From: Chitinophagaceae bacterium
GTDB lineage: Bacteria > Bacteroidota > Bacteroidia > Chitinophagales > Chitinophagaceae
Direction: 5' to 3'
DNA length: 64,000 nt
Assembly: GCA_947452965.1 (NCBI GenBank)
Contig: CANGEW010000001.1
Location: 1 to 64,000, forward strand
Part shown: one piece after another, positions 9,674 through 19,744 of the stretch
Layout of the letters: the number at the start of each line of letters is the position of its first letter
How positions within the stretch are numbered: position 1 is the first letter of the stretch
Program-made: the position numbers and the translations under genes
The notes under the pieces: model-generated
Told to the model about the DNA's origin: nothing
Database searches by the model: none
What the model saw: the letters and a program-made list of their open reading frames with translations, nothing else

Positions 9674-10072
9674 ATGAAAAAAGAAGCTACTTATACCATA
9701 CCTATTCAATACCGAAAGATGGAAAATCTTCATATTGTATTCTGGCTATTTAAAGATATCGCCTGGTGTATGATATGGAAGCCTTTAGGTATTATCATGG
9801 TTATGCCTACACTTTTTATCTCTATACTGATTGCCTGGCGCACCCGACAGTTTATGAGTGAGCTATGCCACAACATTGCCATTACTGTATGGATTAGTGC
9901 TAATAGTTATTGGATGATTAGTGAATTCTTTCATTTTGACACGATGATAATATTTGGCAATTTCACCTATAAACATTTAGCTCTAATCCCTTTTTTTATG
10001 GGCGTAATCTGCCTGGCCTTCTACTATCTATTTTGGAAGCCAAAGCATAAAAATGAATTGGAAACAATGTAA
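9674..10072 (+). CDS. Small integral membrane protein, function unknown
   Basis: A 132-residue protein with about four hydrophobic segments: MIWKPLGIIMVMPTLFISILIAW, NIAITVWISANSYWMI, a weaker one around MIIFGNFTYKHLAL, and ALIPFFMGVICLAFYYLFW. The N-terminal 30 residues are soluble and charged, and the C-terminus KPKHKNELETM is basic then acidic. The ATG at 9674 is chosen because it follows the terminator directly and opens a clear frame. I do not recognise a named family. It stands alone between sucD and aspS, so context gives no function. Confidence 0.7.
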   Translation: MKKEATYTIPIQYRKMENLHIVFWLFKDIAWCMIWKPLGIIMVMPTLFISILIAWRTRQFMSELCHNIAITVWISANSYWMISEFFHFDTMIIFGNFTYKHLALIPFFMGVICLAFYYLFWKPKHKNELETM

Positions 10073-10162
10073 TAGAATTTAATCTTACGTAGAGTTTATA
10101 AATCGAAGCTTTAACTATTATTGAAACGTTTATCTAAACAGGCTATTTTTATTGGTTTGGCT

Positions 10163-10170
10163 TATATTTG
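10163..10170 (+). promoter_or_regulatory. Putative -7 element (TAnnTTTG) for aspS
   Basis: TATATTTG matches the consensus and lies 36 bp before the aspS ATG. No -33 motif at the expected spacing. Confidence 0.5.
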
Positions 10171-10206
10171 CATCCTATTTTCTTATAAATTTTTAATTCT
10201 TTTACC

Positions 10207-12036
10207 ATGTTTAGATCCCATACTTGTGGAGCATTGAGATTAGCTGATGTAAACAAAACAATTACTTTAGCTGGCTGGGTTCAAACTATCAGAAAGTTTG
10301 GCAGCATCACCTTTGTCGATTTGAGAGACCGTTATGGGATTACTCAATTACTTTTTGCTGAATCACTAAATGAAAAGCTGGAAGCCAATCCTTTAGGAAG
10401 AGAATATGTATTACAAGTAACAGGAATTGTAAATGAAAGAAGCAATAAGAATACTAATATTCCTACAGGTGAGATTGAATTGCTTGTGAATGATTTTACT
10501 GTTTTAAATAAATCGATTACACCACCCTTTACGATTCAGGACGATACAGACGGGGGCGACGATTTGAGAATGAAATATCGTTTTCTAGATTTGAGAAGAC
10601 AAGCGGTTAAAAAAAATCTTGAATTGCGATATGCTGTAGGACGCAGCGCACGTAATTATTTACATGAGCAACAATTCATGGATATTGAAACGCCCTTTTT
10701 GATCAAATCAACTCCAGAGGGAGCCAGAGACTTTGTAGTACCCAGTAGAATGAATGCCGGGCAATTTTATGCATTACCCCAATCGCCACAAACTTTCAAA
10801 CAATTATTAATGGTAAGCGGATACGATCGTTATTACCAGATTGTAAAATGTTTTAGAGATGAAGATTTGAGATCTGACAGACAGCCAGAGTTTACACAAA
10901 TCGATTGTGAGATGGCTTTCGTAGAACAAGAAGATATCTTGAACATGTTTGAAGGGTTGATAAAAAGAATTTTTAAAGATGTAAAAAATATCGACTATAC
11001 GAATGCAGTGGAAAGAATGAGTTGGGAAAACGCTATGTGGACGTATGGCAACGACAAGCCCGACATTCGTTTTGAAATGCAATTATGCAACTTAAAATTT
11101 CCCTCACATACTTTTCCTTCACAAAAAGATATATCATCATTAATTAGTGGGGCTGATTTCAAAGTGTTTGACGAAGCTGAAACTGTAATCGCAATTGCCG
11201 CTCCAGGATGCAGTGAATACACCAGAAAACAAACTGACGAACTAACAGAATGGGTAAAACGTCCACAAATAGGCATGAAAGGAATGGTGTACATTAAATG
11301 CAATGCGGACAGCTCTTTCAAAAGCAGTGTAGATAAATTTTATTCCGAAGAAAAATTAAAAGCAATCGCTGAGTCCTGTAAAGCGCAAGCAGGTGATATG
11401 ATATTTATTTTAGCAGGCGCCGAAGAAAGAACAAGAAAAGCCACAAGTGAATTACGTCTTCATTTGGGACAAATACTAGGATTAAGAAAAATCGACGAAT
11501 TCAAATTATTATGGGTATTAGACTTTCCATTATTTGAATATGCAGAAGATGATAACCGATGGGTGGCACGTCATCATCCTTTTACATCACCCAAGCCTTC
11601 GGATATTGAAATGATGATTCAAAACAATCCTGTTATTGAAAATGCAGCGGAATACTTAAAACACCCCTACGCATCTATCAAAGCCAATGCATATGATATG
11701 GTATTGAATGGTAATGAAATTGGGGGAGGGAGCATTCGAATTTTTCAAAAAGAATTACAACAAAAAATGTTTGCCGCTCTTGGCATGGATGAGCACGAAC
11801 AACAACATAAATTTGGCTTCTTATTAGGTGCTTTTGAATATGGGGCGCCTCCTCATGGTGGTATTGCCTTTGGGTTCGACAGGCTTTGCGCTATATTGGG
11901 TGGAAGTGAAAGTATTCGAGATTTTATTGCATTTCCAAAAAATAATAGTGGTAGAGATGTAATGATTGATGCACCTTCAACCATTGATGAAAAACAACTC
12001 ACAGAATTGGAAATCAAATTGAATAGCGGATCTTAG
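10207..12036 (+). CDS. aspS: Aspartyl-tRNA synthetase
   Basis: This class II synthetase charges tRNA-Asp with aspartate in the cytoplasm. The N-terminal OB-fold anticodon-binding domain begins [42 protein letters not shown]. The catalytic core shows [26 protein letters not shown] and [19 protein letters not shown] (motif 2). The C-terminal motif 3 region is [30 protein letters not shown] bacterial-type GAD insertion occupies the middle. The length of 609 residues is slightly above the common 585-595. It is convergent with uvrA, leaving only 18 bp between the stops and no obvious terminator. Confidence 0.97.
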   Translation: MFRSHTCGALRLADVNKTITLAGWVQTIRKFGSITFVDLRDRYGITQLLFAESLNEKLEANPLGREYVLQVTGIVNERSNKNTNIPTGEIELLVNDFTVLNKSITPPFTIQDDTDGGDDLRMKYRFLDLRRQAVKKNLELRYAVGRSARNYLHEQQFMDIETPFLIKSTPEGARDFVVPSRMNAGQFYALPQSPQTFKQLLMVSGYDRYYQIVKCFRDEDLRSDRQPEFTQIDCEMAFVEQEDILNMFEGLIKRIFKDVKNIDYTNAVERMSWENAMWTYGNDKPDIRFEMQLCNLKFPSHTFPSQKDISSLISGADFKVFDEAETVIAIAAPGCSEYTRKQTDELTEWVKRPQIGMKGMVYIKCNADSSFKSSVDKFYSEEKLKAIAESCKAQAGDMIFILAGAEERTRKATSELRLHLGQILGLRKIDEFKLLWVLDFPLFEYAEDDNRWVARHHPFTSPKPSDIEMMIQNNPVIENAAEYLKHPYASIKANAYDMVLNGNEIGGGSIRIFQKELQQKMFAALGMDEHEQQHKFGFLLGAFEYGAPPHGGIAFGFDRLCAILGGSESIRDFIAFPKNNSGRDVMIDAPSTIDEKQLTELEIKLNSGS

Positions 12037-12054
12037 AATTTCTTTTGTGACACT

Positions 12055-14925
12055 CTACAATTCTTCCTTCAAATATTTTGCCGTAAAACTATTTTTTGCG
12101 GCAATCATTTTTTCTGGAGTTCCTTGAAACAATACCATACCGCCGCCAGCACCTCCTTCTGGACCAATATCAATAATATGATCAGCCATTTTAATCATAT
12201 CTAGATTGTGTTCAATTACCAACACCGTATTCCCTCTATCCACTAATTTATGTAGCACATCTAGTAAATGACTAATATCCTGAAAATGCAAGCCTGTACT
12301 AGGCTCATCTAAAATATAAAAAGTTTTACCGGTATCACGCTTTGCCAATTCAGTAGCAAGTTTTACTCGTTGCGCTTCTCCACCACTTAATGTTACTGCA
12401 CTTTGACCAAGAGTGATATAACCCAAGCCAACTTCTTGCAATACTTTTATCTTCCTGTAGATATATGGAACTGCATTAAAAAATTCAACAGCATCATCTA
12501 CCGTCATATCCAGCACATCACTGATAGACTTTCCTTTATACCGAATTTCAAGTGTTTCTCTATTGTATCTTTTTCCTCGACACTTTTCACAATGCACTAA
12601 AACATCGGGTAAAAAATTCATTTCAATTACACGCATACCGCCGCCTTCACAAATATCACATCTGCCATTTTTAACATTGAAAGAAAAACGTCCTGCATTA
12701 TAGCCTCTGATTTTTGCTTCTGGAACAGCAGCAAACAATGTTCTAATATCAGTAAAAAAACCGCAATAGGTGGCAGGGTTACTTCTAGGCGTTCTTCCTA
12801 TTGGGCTCTGATCAATCTCTATCACTTTGTCAATGTGTTCCAATCCTTTCACAGACTTATACTCTAATGGATTAGTTTTTGAATGATAACAATATTGATT
12901 AAGAATTGGATACAACGTATCATTGATTAAAGTTGATTTTCCACTACCACTCACCCCTGTTACAAAAATTAATTTTCCCAGAGGAAACTGCACAGAAACA
13001 TCTTTTAAATTGTGTCCTGAAGCTCCATTTAATTCAATAAAGCAACCATTCCCTTTTCTTCTCTCTACTGGAATGGGTATCTTTTTTTTACCACTAAGAT
13101 ATTGAGCGGTTTCGGAATTAGTTTGAATCACTTCCTGTGGAGTGCCTTGTGAAACAATATTACCTCCATGGGTACCCGCTTTTGGACCAATATCTACTAA
13201 GTAATCGGCAGCCATCATAATATCTTTATCATGCTCTACTACCAATACACTATTACCTATATCTCTTAAATTACACAAGGCCGCTATTAATCGCTGATTA
13301 TCTCTCTGATGTAATCCGATACTAGGTTCATCTAAAACATACGTGATACCTTGCAATTGTGAGCCAATTTGTGTAGCTAGTCTGATTCTTTGATACTCCC
13401 CACCACTCAAACTTTTTGAAGGTCTATATAATGTTAAATAAGTAAGTCCGACATCTAGTAAAAATTGCAATCTTTCTCTGATTTCCTTTACAACATCTTT
13501 TGCAATATTATTTTGCTTCGCTGATAGTCTTTTTTCAATATTTGTAAACCAATTTGCCAACATCTCTAGATCCATTTCACTTAATTCTGCAATATTTTTT
13601 TCATCCAATTTAAAAAACAGACTTTCTTTCTTTAACCTGGTTCCATTACAGGATGTACAAGGTTTTAGAGTCATAAACTTCTCTACCCAATCCCTCATTG
13701 CTTCGGTTGTATTCAAAGCAGTAAACCATCTTTTCATCATAGGAATGACTCCTTCATAATCTGAGGAATAACTACTCGTTATAACATCTTCCTCTTCCAC
13801 ATCTATTTCAATAGTATTTGTTTCCACTTCTTCCTTACCATATAACAAAAGATTCATGGCTTTTTCAGGGAGCTCTTGTAATGGTTTATCTAAATTAATC
13901 TTATGTTTCTTTGCCAATTGCTGCACTTGCTTAAAAGACTGTGCTTCTCTTTCCTCACCTAATGGTGCAATGCCCCCCGTATTTACAGACTTTGAGTAAT
14001 CAGGAATTACGGCTTCCATATTGATTTGATATACTGTTCCCAACCCTTTACAAGTACTGCAAGCTCCATAGGGTGAATTAAATGAAAATGCATTAGGTGA
14101 AGGCTCTTCATAACTAATTCCTGTATCCAAACACATCAACTGCTTGCTATATTGAACTACAGTATTATTATCATTAATTAATAAAAACAATAAATCTTTT
14201 CCTAATTGCAATGTTTTTTGTACACTCTGACTCAATCGTAATTTCATGTCGTCAGTAACCTGTAATCGATCCACCACTACTTCAATGTCATGTATTTTGT
14301 ATCGATCTAATTGCATTTTAGCACTGATATCTTTGACTTCCCCATCTACTCGCACTTTTACAAATCCTTTTTTTCTGATGTCTTCAAACAACTCTCTATA
14401 ATGTCCTTTTCTTCCACGAATCAGCGGTGCCAACAAAGTAATTTTTTGATTATGAAATTTCTCGAAGATGGAGTGCACAATTTCTTCTTCGCTAAATTTC
14501 ACCATTTTTTTTCCTGTATTGTAACTGTATGCTTCTCCTACTCTGGCGAATAGTAATCTTAAAAAATCATAGATTTCTGTAATGGTGCCTACGGTGCTTC
14601 TGGGGTTCTTGTTGGTGGTTTTTTGCTCTATCGAGATCACAGGAGATAAACCAGTGATTTTATCTACATCCGGACGTTCCATATCTCCAACAAACTGTCT
14701 AGCATAGGCAGAAAAACTTTCCATATACCTGCGCTGACCTTCGTTATAAATAGTGTCGAAAGCCAAAGATGATTTTCCGCTTCCACTTACCCCTGTAAAT
14801 ACAACCAATTTATTTTTAGGAATAGATATGTCAATATTTTTTAGGTTGTGCTCTCGAGCACCAACTACCTCAATACAATCTTGGGGCACGGGATTTGAAA
14901 GAGAGATTTTTTTTCGAGTAGCCAT
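12055..14925 (-). CDS. uvrA: Excinuclease ABC subunit A (first of two UvrA paralogues)
   Basis: UvrA is the damage-sensing ATPase of nucleotide excision repair, loading UvrB on distorted DNA. At 956 residues it is full length. The first Walker [10 protein letters not shown], lies at about residues 45-53, and the second, GVSGSGKST, in the C-terminal half. ABC signatures are LSGGEYQRIRLATQIGS and [17 protein letters not shown]. Zinc-module cysteines are visible in CSTCKGLG, CTSCNGTRLK and CDICEGGG...CEKCRGKR. A UvrB-interaction region follows the first nucleotide-binding half (RGRKGHYRELFEDIRKKGF). It is a lone gene on the minus strand. A second, similarly complete uvrA lies at 39-42 kb. Which copy is the main repair subunit cannot be told from the sequence alone. 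Confidence 0.95.
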   Translation of the reverse strand: MATRKKISLSNPVPQDCIEVVGAREHNLKNIDISIPKNKLVVFTGVSGSGKSSLAFDTIYNEGQRRYMESFSAYARQFVGDMERPDVDKITGLSPVISIEQKTTNKNPRSTVGTITEIYDFLRLLFARVGEAYSYNTGKKMVKFSEEEIVHSIFEKFHNQKITLLAPLIRGRKGHYRELFEDIRKKGFVKVRVDGEVKDISAKMQLDRYKIHDIEVVVDRLQVTDDMKLRLSQSVQKTLQLGKDLLFLLINDNNTVVQYSKQLMCLDTGISYEEPSPNAFSFNSPYGACSTCKGLGTVYQINMEAVIPDYSKSVNTGGIAPLGEEREAQSFKQVQQLAKKHKINLDKPLQELPEKAMNLLLYGKEEVETNTIEIDVEEEDVITSSYSSDYEGVIPMMKRWFTALNTTEAMRDWVEKFMTLKPCTSCNGTRLKKESLFFKLDEKNIAELSEMDLEMLANWFTNIEKRLSAKQNNIAKDVVKEIRERLQFLLDVGLTYLTLYRPSKSLSGGEYQRIRLATQIGSQLQGITYVLDEPSIGLHQRDNQRLIAALCNLRDIGNSVLVVEHDKDIMMAADYLVDIGPKAGTHGGNIVSQGTPQEVIQTNSETAQYLSGKKKIPIPVERRKGNGCFIELNGASGHNLKDVSVQFPLGKLIFVTGVSGSGKSTLINDTLYPILNQYCYHSKTNPLEYKSVKGLEHIDKVIEIDQSPIGRTPRSNPATYCGFFTDIRTLFAAVPEAKIRGYNAGRFSFNVKNGRCDICEGGGMRVIEMNFLPDVLVHCEKCRGKRYNRETLEIRYKGKSISDVLDMTVDDAVEFFNAVPYIYRKIKVLQEVGLGYITLGQSAVTLSGGEAQRVKLATELAKRDTGKTFYILDEPSTGLHFQDISHLLDVLHKLVDRGNTVLVIEHNLDMIKMADHIIDIGPEGGAGGGMVLFQGTPEKMIAAKNSFTAKYLKEEL

Positions 14926-14997
14926 TGTTACAAAATTGCATCAAAGATAACTACAATTTAATGGGCATTTTGTTTAATTCCTCGGGATGAATATTTA

Positions 14998-16869
14998 TTA
15001 ATATAGTGCTACAACCGCACCCTTTTTTTTAATAACAGGTGATTGTAGAATCCTATAAGAAGCCATCCATACAAAAGTTTCAACATTACTTTTTTTTCCC
15101 TCATACATGCCGTCCCATTTCTGATAGGGATTATTGGATTTGAATATAATTTGCCCCCATCTATTATAAATAACCATCGAGAAATCATTGAGTACACTCA
15201 GATCGCCAATAGGTCCAAATGTATGATTCGTATTATTATTCCTTGGAGCAAATGCATTAGGGAATTCAATGATTCCTCTGCAATCAACCAACACATGAAT
15301 GGAATCAGTTGCAGAACAACCATATTGATTGGTAACCTCTACATAATATGTGCCTGAATCTTTTACTACAAAAATTGGTGACTGACTATGATTTTGCCAT
15401 AAATAACTTCTAAAATTTCCAGGATTTAGCATTAATTGTTGCCATACACAGATTGTAGTATCTCTTCCTAAATGAGGTTGTGCAGGAATAATTATATTAT
15501 CGATATAAATACTGTCTGTTTTCGCTACACATAGATTGGCATCTGTTACCGTAAGTAGATATTTTTTATAGAAAGAGAGATTATTAATAGAAGCCATGGT
15601 AGCTCCATTTGACCATAATATTGAATAGGGAGAAATCCCTCCATGAACAACCACTTGGATAGATCCATTATTTTGATTACATGTGGCATTCTTTACAAGG
15701 GTATCTAATTGGAGCTTAGCTGGTTCGCTTATTAGCAAGGATGCATTAGCTGGGCATGCATTCCCCTGACTAACCGTTACTGAATAATTTCCAGCAGTTA
15801 CATTATTTAATGTATTTGATGTTGCATTGTTTGACCATGCATATTGAAAAGGAGGTGCACTACCCGTAACTATTGAATTTATTGACCCGGTATGGTTTCC
15901 GTTACAAAGAATGGGTTGTGTAATTTGTAGAGACACGCCTAAAACAACCACATCTTTTTCTGTAGTAATATCTGGCGTTGCGGAAAAATGCTGAATTAGT
16001 TTAACATGATATGTACCAGGGGCAGAAAATTGATGCGTGACATTTGAACTATTGGAGGTATTATCAGGAGAAGTAACATCGCCAAAATTCCATTCTACAC
16101 CTGTGGTACAAAATGAGTTACTAGCCGTAAATTGAATTGTACTATTTCCAACACAACTATATATATATCCTCCTGTGGTGGCAACTCCTTCTGTAATGGA
16201 AAAGTCATCTATGGCAAACCCATCATAACTATTACATTGAGTGCCGGCTCCAAAAACAAATCTAAATTGAATAAAAGAAGATATAGAAATATTTTTTAAG
16301 TTAAACTTTGCAGTTAACCATTGTCCACTTCCATTGGTTCGAGCACAATCACCCGTGAGTGAGCTGCCTGTCCACCCTGGCACTCTTCCAATATAACGAA
16401 TGTTGGAAGCATTATACCAATTAACTGCTTCACAATTATTATTGGATGCGTCCGAACCTAATGAATTCCAAGTCATTCCATTGTCAATGGTATATTCTAG
16501 TCTTACTCCATCCCAAGAATTTTCTGTTTCCCAAAAAACTGAAAAAGAAATAGTAGGATTTAATAAAGATGAAACGTCATAACACGGACTATTCAAATAC
16601 GAAACACCACCTTGATAACCAGTGCTTGAAAGACTCCCTGCAATCCAACAACGTTGACCACTAGCCGCTGCAGTAATGCCTAACTTGGTACCTGGAGAAA
16701 TAACACCCCAATTCCAATGCGTGTTACTGGAAGCAACCCAGCCACCATCTGAAGTTTCAAAATCCTCTGTAATGGGAGCCACCAATGTTATGGCACACTG
16801 ACCCGAAGTATGATTTGTTATAAAAATCACCATTATAAAACACAATAACAACAAGCGCAATCCTTTCAT
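14998..16869 (-). CDS. Secreted PKD/SprB-repeat protein with type B (gliding-associated) T9SS C-terminal domain
   Basis: The ORF track starts at 16893, but the ATG at 16869 gives a proper signal peptide, MKGLRLLLLCFIMVIFITNHTSGQ, and 623 residues. After it comes a jelly-roll-like segment (EDFETSDGGWVASSNTHWNWG ... YDGFAIDDFSI), then a PKD-like stretch (CTTGVEWNFGDVTSPDNTSNSSNVTHQFSAPGTYHVKLI). A SprB-type repeat follows (CNGNHTGSINSIVTGSAPPFQYAWSNN...GNYSVTVSQGNACP), with a second, more divergent copy. The end, EFPNAFAPRNNNTNHTFGP...FSMVIYNRWGQIIFKSNNPYQKWDG, is a gliding motility-associated (type B) domain targeting it to type IX secretion. It is probably an extracellular adhesin-like protein; ligand unknown. 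It is divergent from an M1 peptidase that carries the other type of sorting domain. Confidence 0.88.
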   Translation of the reverse strand: MKGLRLLLLCFIMVIFITNHTSGQCAITLVAPITEDFETSDGGWVASSNTHWNWGVISPGTKLGITAAASGQRCWIAGSLSSTGYQGGVSYLNSPCYDVSSLLNPTISFSVFWETENSWDGVRLEYTIDNGMTWNSLGSDASNNNCEAVNWYNASNIRYIGRVPGWTGSSLTGDCARTNGSGQWLTAKFNLKNISISSFIQFRFVFGAGTQCNSYDGFAIDDFSITEGVATTGGYIYSCVGNSTIQFTASNSFCTTGVEWNFGDVTSPDNTSNSSNVTHQFSAPGTYHVKLIQHFSATPDITTEKDVVVLGVSLQITQPILCNGNHTGSINSIVTGSAPPFQYAWSNNATSNTLNNVTAGNYSVTVSQGNACPANASLLISEPAKLQLDTLVKNATCNQNNGSIQVVVHGGISPYSILWSNGATMASINNLSFYKKYLLTVTDANLCVAKTDSIYIDNIIIPAQPHLGRDTTICVWQQLMLNPGNFRSYLWQNHSQSPIFVVKDSGTYYVEVTNQYGCSATDSIHVLVDCRGIIEFPNAFAPRNNNTNHTFGPIGDLSVLNDFSMVIYNRWGQIIFKSNNPYQKWDGMYEGKKSNVETFVWMASYRILQSPVIKKKGAVVALY

Positions 16870-17001
16870 AAAAGGATATAAAAGTAACATCATTCACCTT
16901 ATTTTCCATTAAGAAAACAGAAATTGTTAAAATTGAATAAAATAGACTCCTATAGTTATTTATATTATGTGAATAACAACGATAGCATTTACCCTAATTG
17001 T

Positions 17002-17009
17002 TATATTTG
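17002..17009 (+). promoter_or_regulatory. Putative -7 element (TAnnTTTG) for the M1 peptidase gene
   Basis: TATATTTG lies in the 210-bp divergent intergenic region, 70 bp before the ATG at 17080. No -33 match was found. Confidence 0.4.
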
Positions 17010-17079
17010 CATTTCAAAAAAATTATTTCTGTAACAAAGAGTATTACAGAAATCCTGTTGGTTCATTAACAAAGAAATT

Positions 17080-19341
17080 ATGAAAATATTTTTAACTGTA
17101 TGTATTCTAACAATTTTTGGAGGAAAGGCTTTTTCACAAATAGATAGCAGTGCTACTGAAAAGTGTAAAAGATCCCATTTGGCTTCTTTTCAATCTACAC
17201 AACGAGTAAATTATTTTCAGTATCCTACCATGAGTAAGTATGATGTAAAATATATCAAACTAGACCTTAACGCAGAAGCCAATAACAGAGCCATTTCTGG
17301 CAATTGCTTGACGATTTCAAAAACAACTACCACACTGGATAGTTTTGTTACAGAATTAAAAAGCAATATGATCGTAGATTCTTTGTTCATCAACGGTATA
17401 AAAAAATCATTTACACAATCCAACGACCATATATTTGTTACAATCAATCCAGCTATTCCAACAAACACTATCTTTTCTGCCTTAATTTATTATAAAGGGA
17501 CCACTAATAGCATTGGTGTATATGCGGGCGTAGGTCAAAACACTGGATTGGAATATACAGCCACCTTATCTGAAAGCTATCAAGCGAGAGAGTGGTTTCC
17601 TGTAAAACAAATTTTAGAAGATAAAATAGACTCCCTAGATGTTTGGGTTACCACAAGCAACACCAATAAAGTCGGATCAAACGGAAAGTTAATTGGAATA
17701 GATAATCTTCCCAATAATAAAGTAAGATATCGTTGGAAAAGCAGACATCCAATCAATTACTATCTACCAAGCATAGCAGTAGGAAACTATATGGAATATA
17801 AAAACTATGCTAAACCTTCCGCAATGGCACCTGATTCGATTTTAGTGCTTCATTACTTACCAAACAATACAAACTACTTTAATACAGCCAAAACAAACCT
17901 TGATAAAACACCCTTATTTATTGAGAAGTTTAGCGAATTGTATGGATTATACCCATTTAGTGATGAAAAATATGGCCACAGTATCGCCTCTATTAATGGT
18001 GGCATGGAGCATCAAACCATGACTACCATGGACAGCTATGGGTCCACACTTATTGCACATGAACTTGGTCATCAATGGTTTGGTGATAATGTAACATGTG
18101 CCAAATGGAATGATATTTGGGTAAATGAAGGATTTGCAGCTTATTCAGAATATTTGGTAATAGAAAAGCTTCCTGCGCTTTTTACTACTACTACACCCTC
18201 AGCCTATATGCTCAACATTCACAACAATGTAATGAGTGTTGCTAACGGGAGTGTATATGTGCCCGATGCTTCTGTATATGATGAAAATAGAATTTTTAGT
18301 AGCAGACTTACCTATGACAAAGGCTCTGCCATTATTCATAATCTACGTTTTGAAATGCGAAGTGATAGTTTGTTTTTTCAAACCTTAAAGAACTATCAAA
18401 ATCAATATAAAAATAGTGTAGCCACAGCTGATGATTTTAAGCGTGTTGCAGAAGCAACTTGTAATAGAAATTTTACGGATTTCTTTAATCAATGGTATTA
18501 TGGAGAAGGATATCCGACTTTTAATATTACATATTATAAACCCACTTCGGATACACTTTTGTTTTCAATCAATGAAACTACAAGCGCACCGACAGTAACT
18601 TCTTTTTTTAAAGGGTATCTTGAACTTACAATCAACTCTGGTCAGGGAGACACTACCATTATAGTTAATCTAAATAACAATAATCAGGTTTTCACCTTAC
18701 GCTATTTAAAAACTCCAAACAACTTTGTAGTAGACCCCAATAACTGGATGTTAAATAATACAGGTGCAATTACAAATGGAGTAGTTGTTCCTCTAAAATT
18801 GATTTCATTTACAGGATACGCCAATAATCAATGTAACGATATATTGAATTGGAAAACAGCTAACGAAACCAATGTAAAAAAATACATCATTGAGCAGAGT
18901 GTTGATGGAAAAAACTTTGTCTCAATTGGCGAAAAAACAGCCTTTAATCAAATTGAGAACAACTATCATTTTGAAACAGAACTACAACATAACAACTTAG
19001 TATTCTATAGAATTAAATCCATTGATCAAGATGGATCATTTCATTATTCAAACACTTTGTCTTTAAGAAATTATTGCACAAATTCATTTGATATTGACTT
19101 GTCTCCTAACCCAATTGCTAATCAACTAACCATTCATATAAATTCTTCAGAAAAAACTAACCTCACCTATTCAATTGTTAATCCATCTGGTAAAGTCATT
19201 CTTACGCAGTCTAAAACCATCGAACAAGGATATAATGATTGGCAAATCAATAACTTAAAGAATACAGCTACCGGAACTTACGTAATTCAATTCATCACTG
19301 AAAAAGGACAAATTATTTCCAAAAAATTTATCAAGAACTAA
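17080..19341 (+). CDS. Secreted M1-family metallopeptidase with type A T9SS sorting domain
   Basis: This zinc aminopeptidase-like enzyme carries the M1 signature HELGHQWFGDN at residues 327-337 with the third zinc ligand in NEG (E350), the correct HExxH-18-E spacing. GGMEHQTMTTMD precedes it and replaces the GAMEN exopeptidase motif, as in many secreted Bacteroidota M1 members. The signal peptide is MKIFLTVCILTIFGGKAFSQ. After the peptidase (to about residue 560) a fibronectin-like segment (LKLISFTGYANNQCNDILNWKTANETNVKKYIIEQS) leads to a type A C-terminal sorting domain, DIDLSPNPIANQLTIHI...GTYVIQFITEKGQIISKKFIKN. It should therefore be exported by the type IX system, to the surface or medium, for peptide scavenging. 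753 residues; monocistronic. Confidence 0.92.
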   Translation: MKIFLTVCILTIFGGKAFSQIDSSATEKCKRSHLASFQSTQRVNYFQYPTMSKYDVKYIKLDLNAEANNRAISGNCLTISKTTTTLDSFVTELKSNMIVDSLFINGIKKSFTQSNDHIFVTINPAIPTNTIFSALIYYKGTTNSIGVYAGVGQNTGLEYTATLSESYQAREWFPVKQILEDKIDSLDVWVTTSNTNKVGSNGKLIGIDNLPNNKVRYRWKSRHPINYYLPSIAVGNYMEYKNYAKPSAMAPDSILVLHYLPNNTNYFNTAKTNLDKTPLFIEKFSELYGLYPFSDEKYGHSIASINGGMEHQTMTTMDSYGSTLIAHELGHQWFGDNVTCAKWNDIWVNEGFAAYSEYLVIEKLPALFTTTTPSAYMLNIHNNVMSVANGSVYVPDASVYDENRIFSSRLTYDKGSAIIHNLRFEMRSDSLFFQTLKNYQNQYKNSVATADDFKRVAEATCNRNFTDFFNQWYYGEGYPTFNITYYKPTSDTLLFSINETTSAPTVTSFFKGYLELTINSGQGDTTIIVNLNNNNQVFTLRYLKTPNNFVVDPNNWMLNNTGAITNGVVVPLKLISFTGYANNQCNDILNWKTANETNVKKYIIEQSVDGKNFVSIGEKTAFNQIENNYHFETELQHNNLVFYRIKSIDQDGSFHYSNTLSLRNYCTNSFDIDLSPNPIANQLTIHINSSEKTNLTYSIVNPSGKVILTQSKTIEQGYNDWQINNLKNTATGTYVIQFITEKGQIISKKFIKN

Positions 19342-19366
19342 AGTTTCATTAGTATTGATAACTGCT

Positions 19367-19374
19367 TATTTTTG
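19367..19374 (+). promoter_or_regulatory. Putative -7 element for panD, with TTTC at -33 spacing
   Basis: TATTTTTG matches TAnnTTTG. TTTC at 19344-19347 sits 19 bp upstream, one base off the -33 TTTG consensus. The element lies 24 bp before the panD ATG at 19399 and overlaps the ORF-track start at 19372, which argues against that upstream start. Confidence 0.6.
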
Positions 19375-19398
19375 CAAATAATTATAAAATCACTGCAG

Positions 19399-19743
19399 AT
19401 GCAAATAGAAGTATTAAAATCAAAAGTGCATAGGGCCGTTATTACTGAAGCAAACTTGAACTATGTGGGAAGTCTTACACTTGATGAGGACTTGATGGAT
19501 GCTGCTAATATGATTGAGCATGAGAAAATCCATGTTGTAAATGTAAATAATGGAGAAAGATTAGAAACCTATTTGATAAAAGGTGCGAGAGGGAGCGGAG
19601 TAGCTTGTTTAAATGGTGCCGCGGCAAGAAGAGGTGCTCCTGGCGATGTAATTATAATTATTTCTTATGCTATTATGGACTTTGAGGAAGCTAAAAAACA
19701 TAAACCTACTTTAGTATTTCCAAAAGAAGGAAATCGTTTATGA
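19399..19743 (+). CDS. panD: Aspartate 1-decarboxylase (pyruvoyl enzyme)
   Basis: PanD converts L-aspartate to beta-alanine for pantothenate and coenzyme A synthesis. I start at the ATG at 19399 ([25 protein letters not shown]), not at 19372, because this is the conserved N-terminus and because a promoter -7 motif overlaps the upstream start. This gives 114 residues, normal size. The self-processing site is YVGS with Gly24-Ser25; Ser25 becomes the pyruvoyl group. Other conserved parts are [32 protein letters not shown] and [13 protein letters not shown]. It is convergent with the radical SAM gene, with one base between the stops. No other pan genes are nearby. Confidence 0.95.
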   Translation: MQIEVLKSKVHRAVITEANLNYVGSLTLDEDLMDAANMIEHEKIHVVNVNNGERLETYLIKGARGSGVACLNGAAARRGAPGDVIIIISYAIMDFEEAKKHKPTLVFPKEGNRL

Positions 19744-19744
19744 T

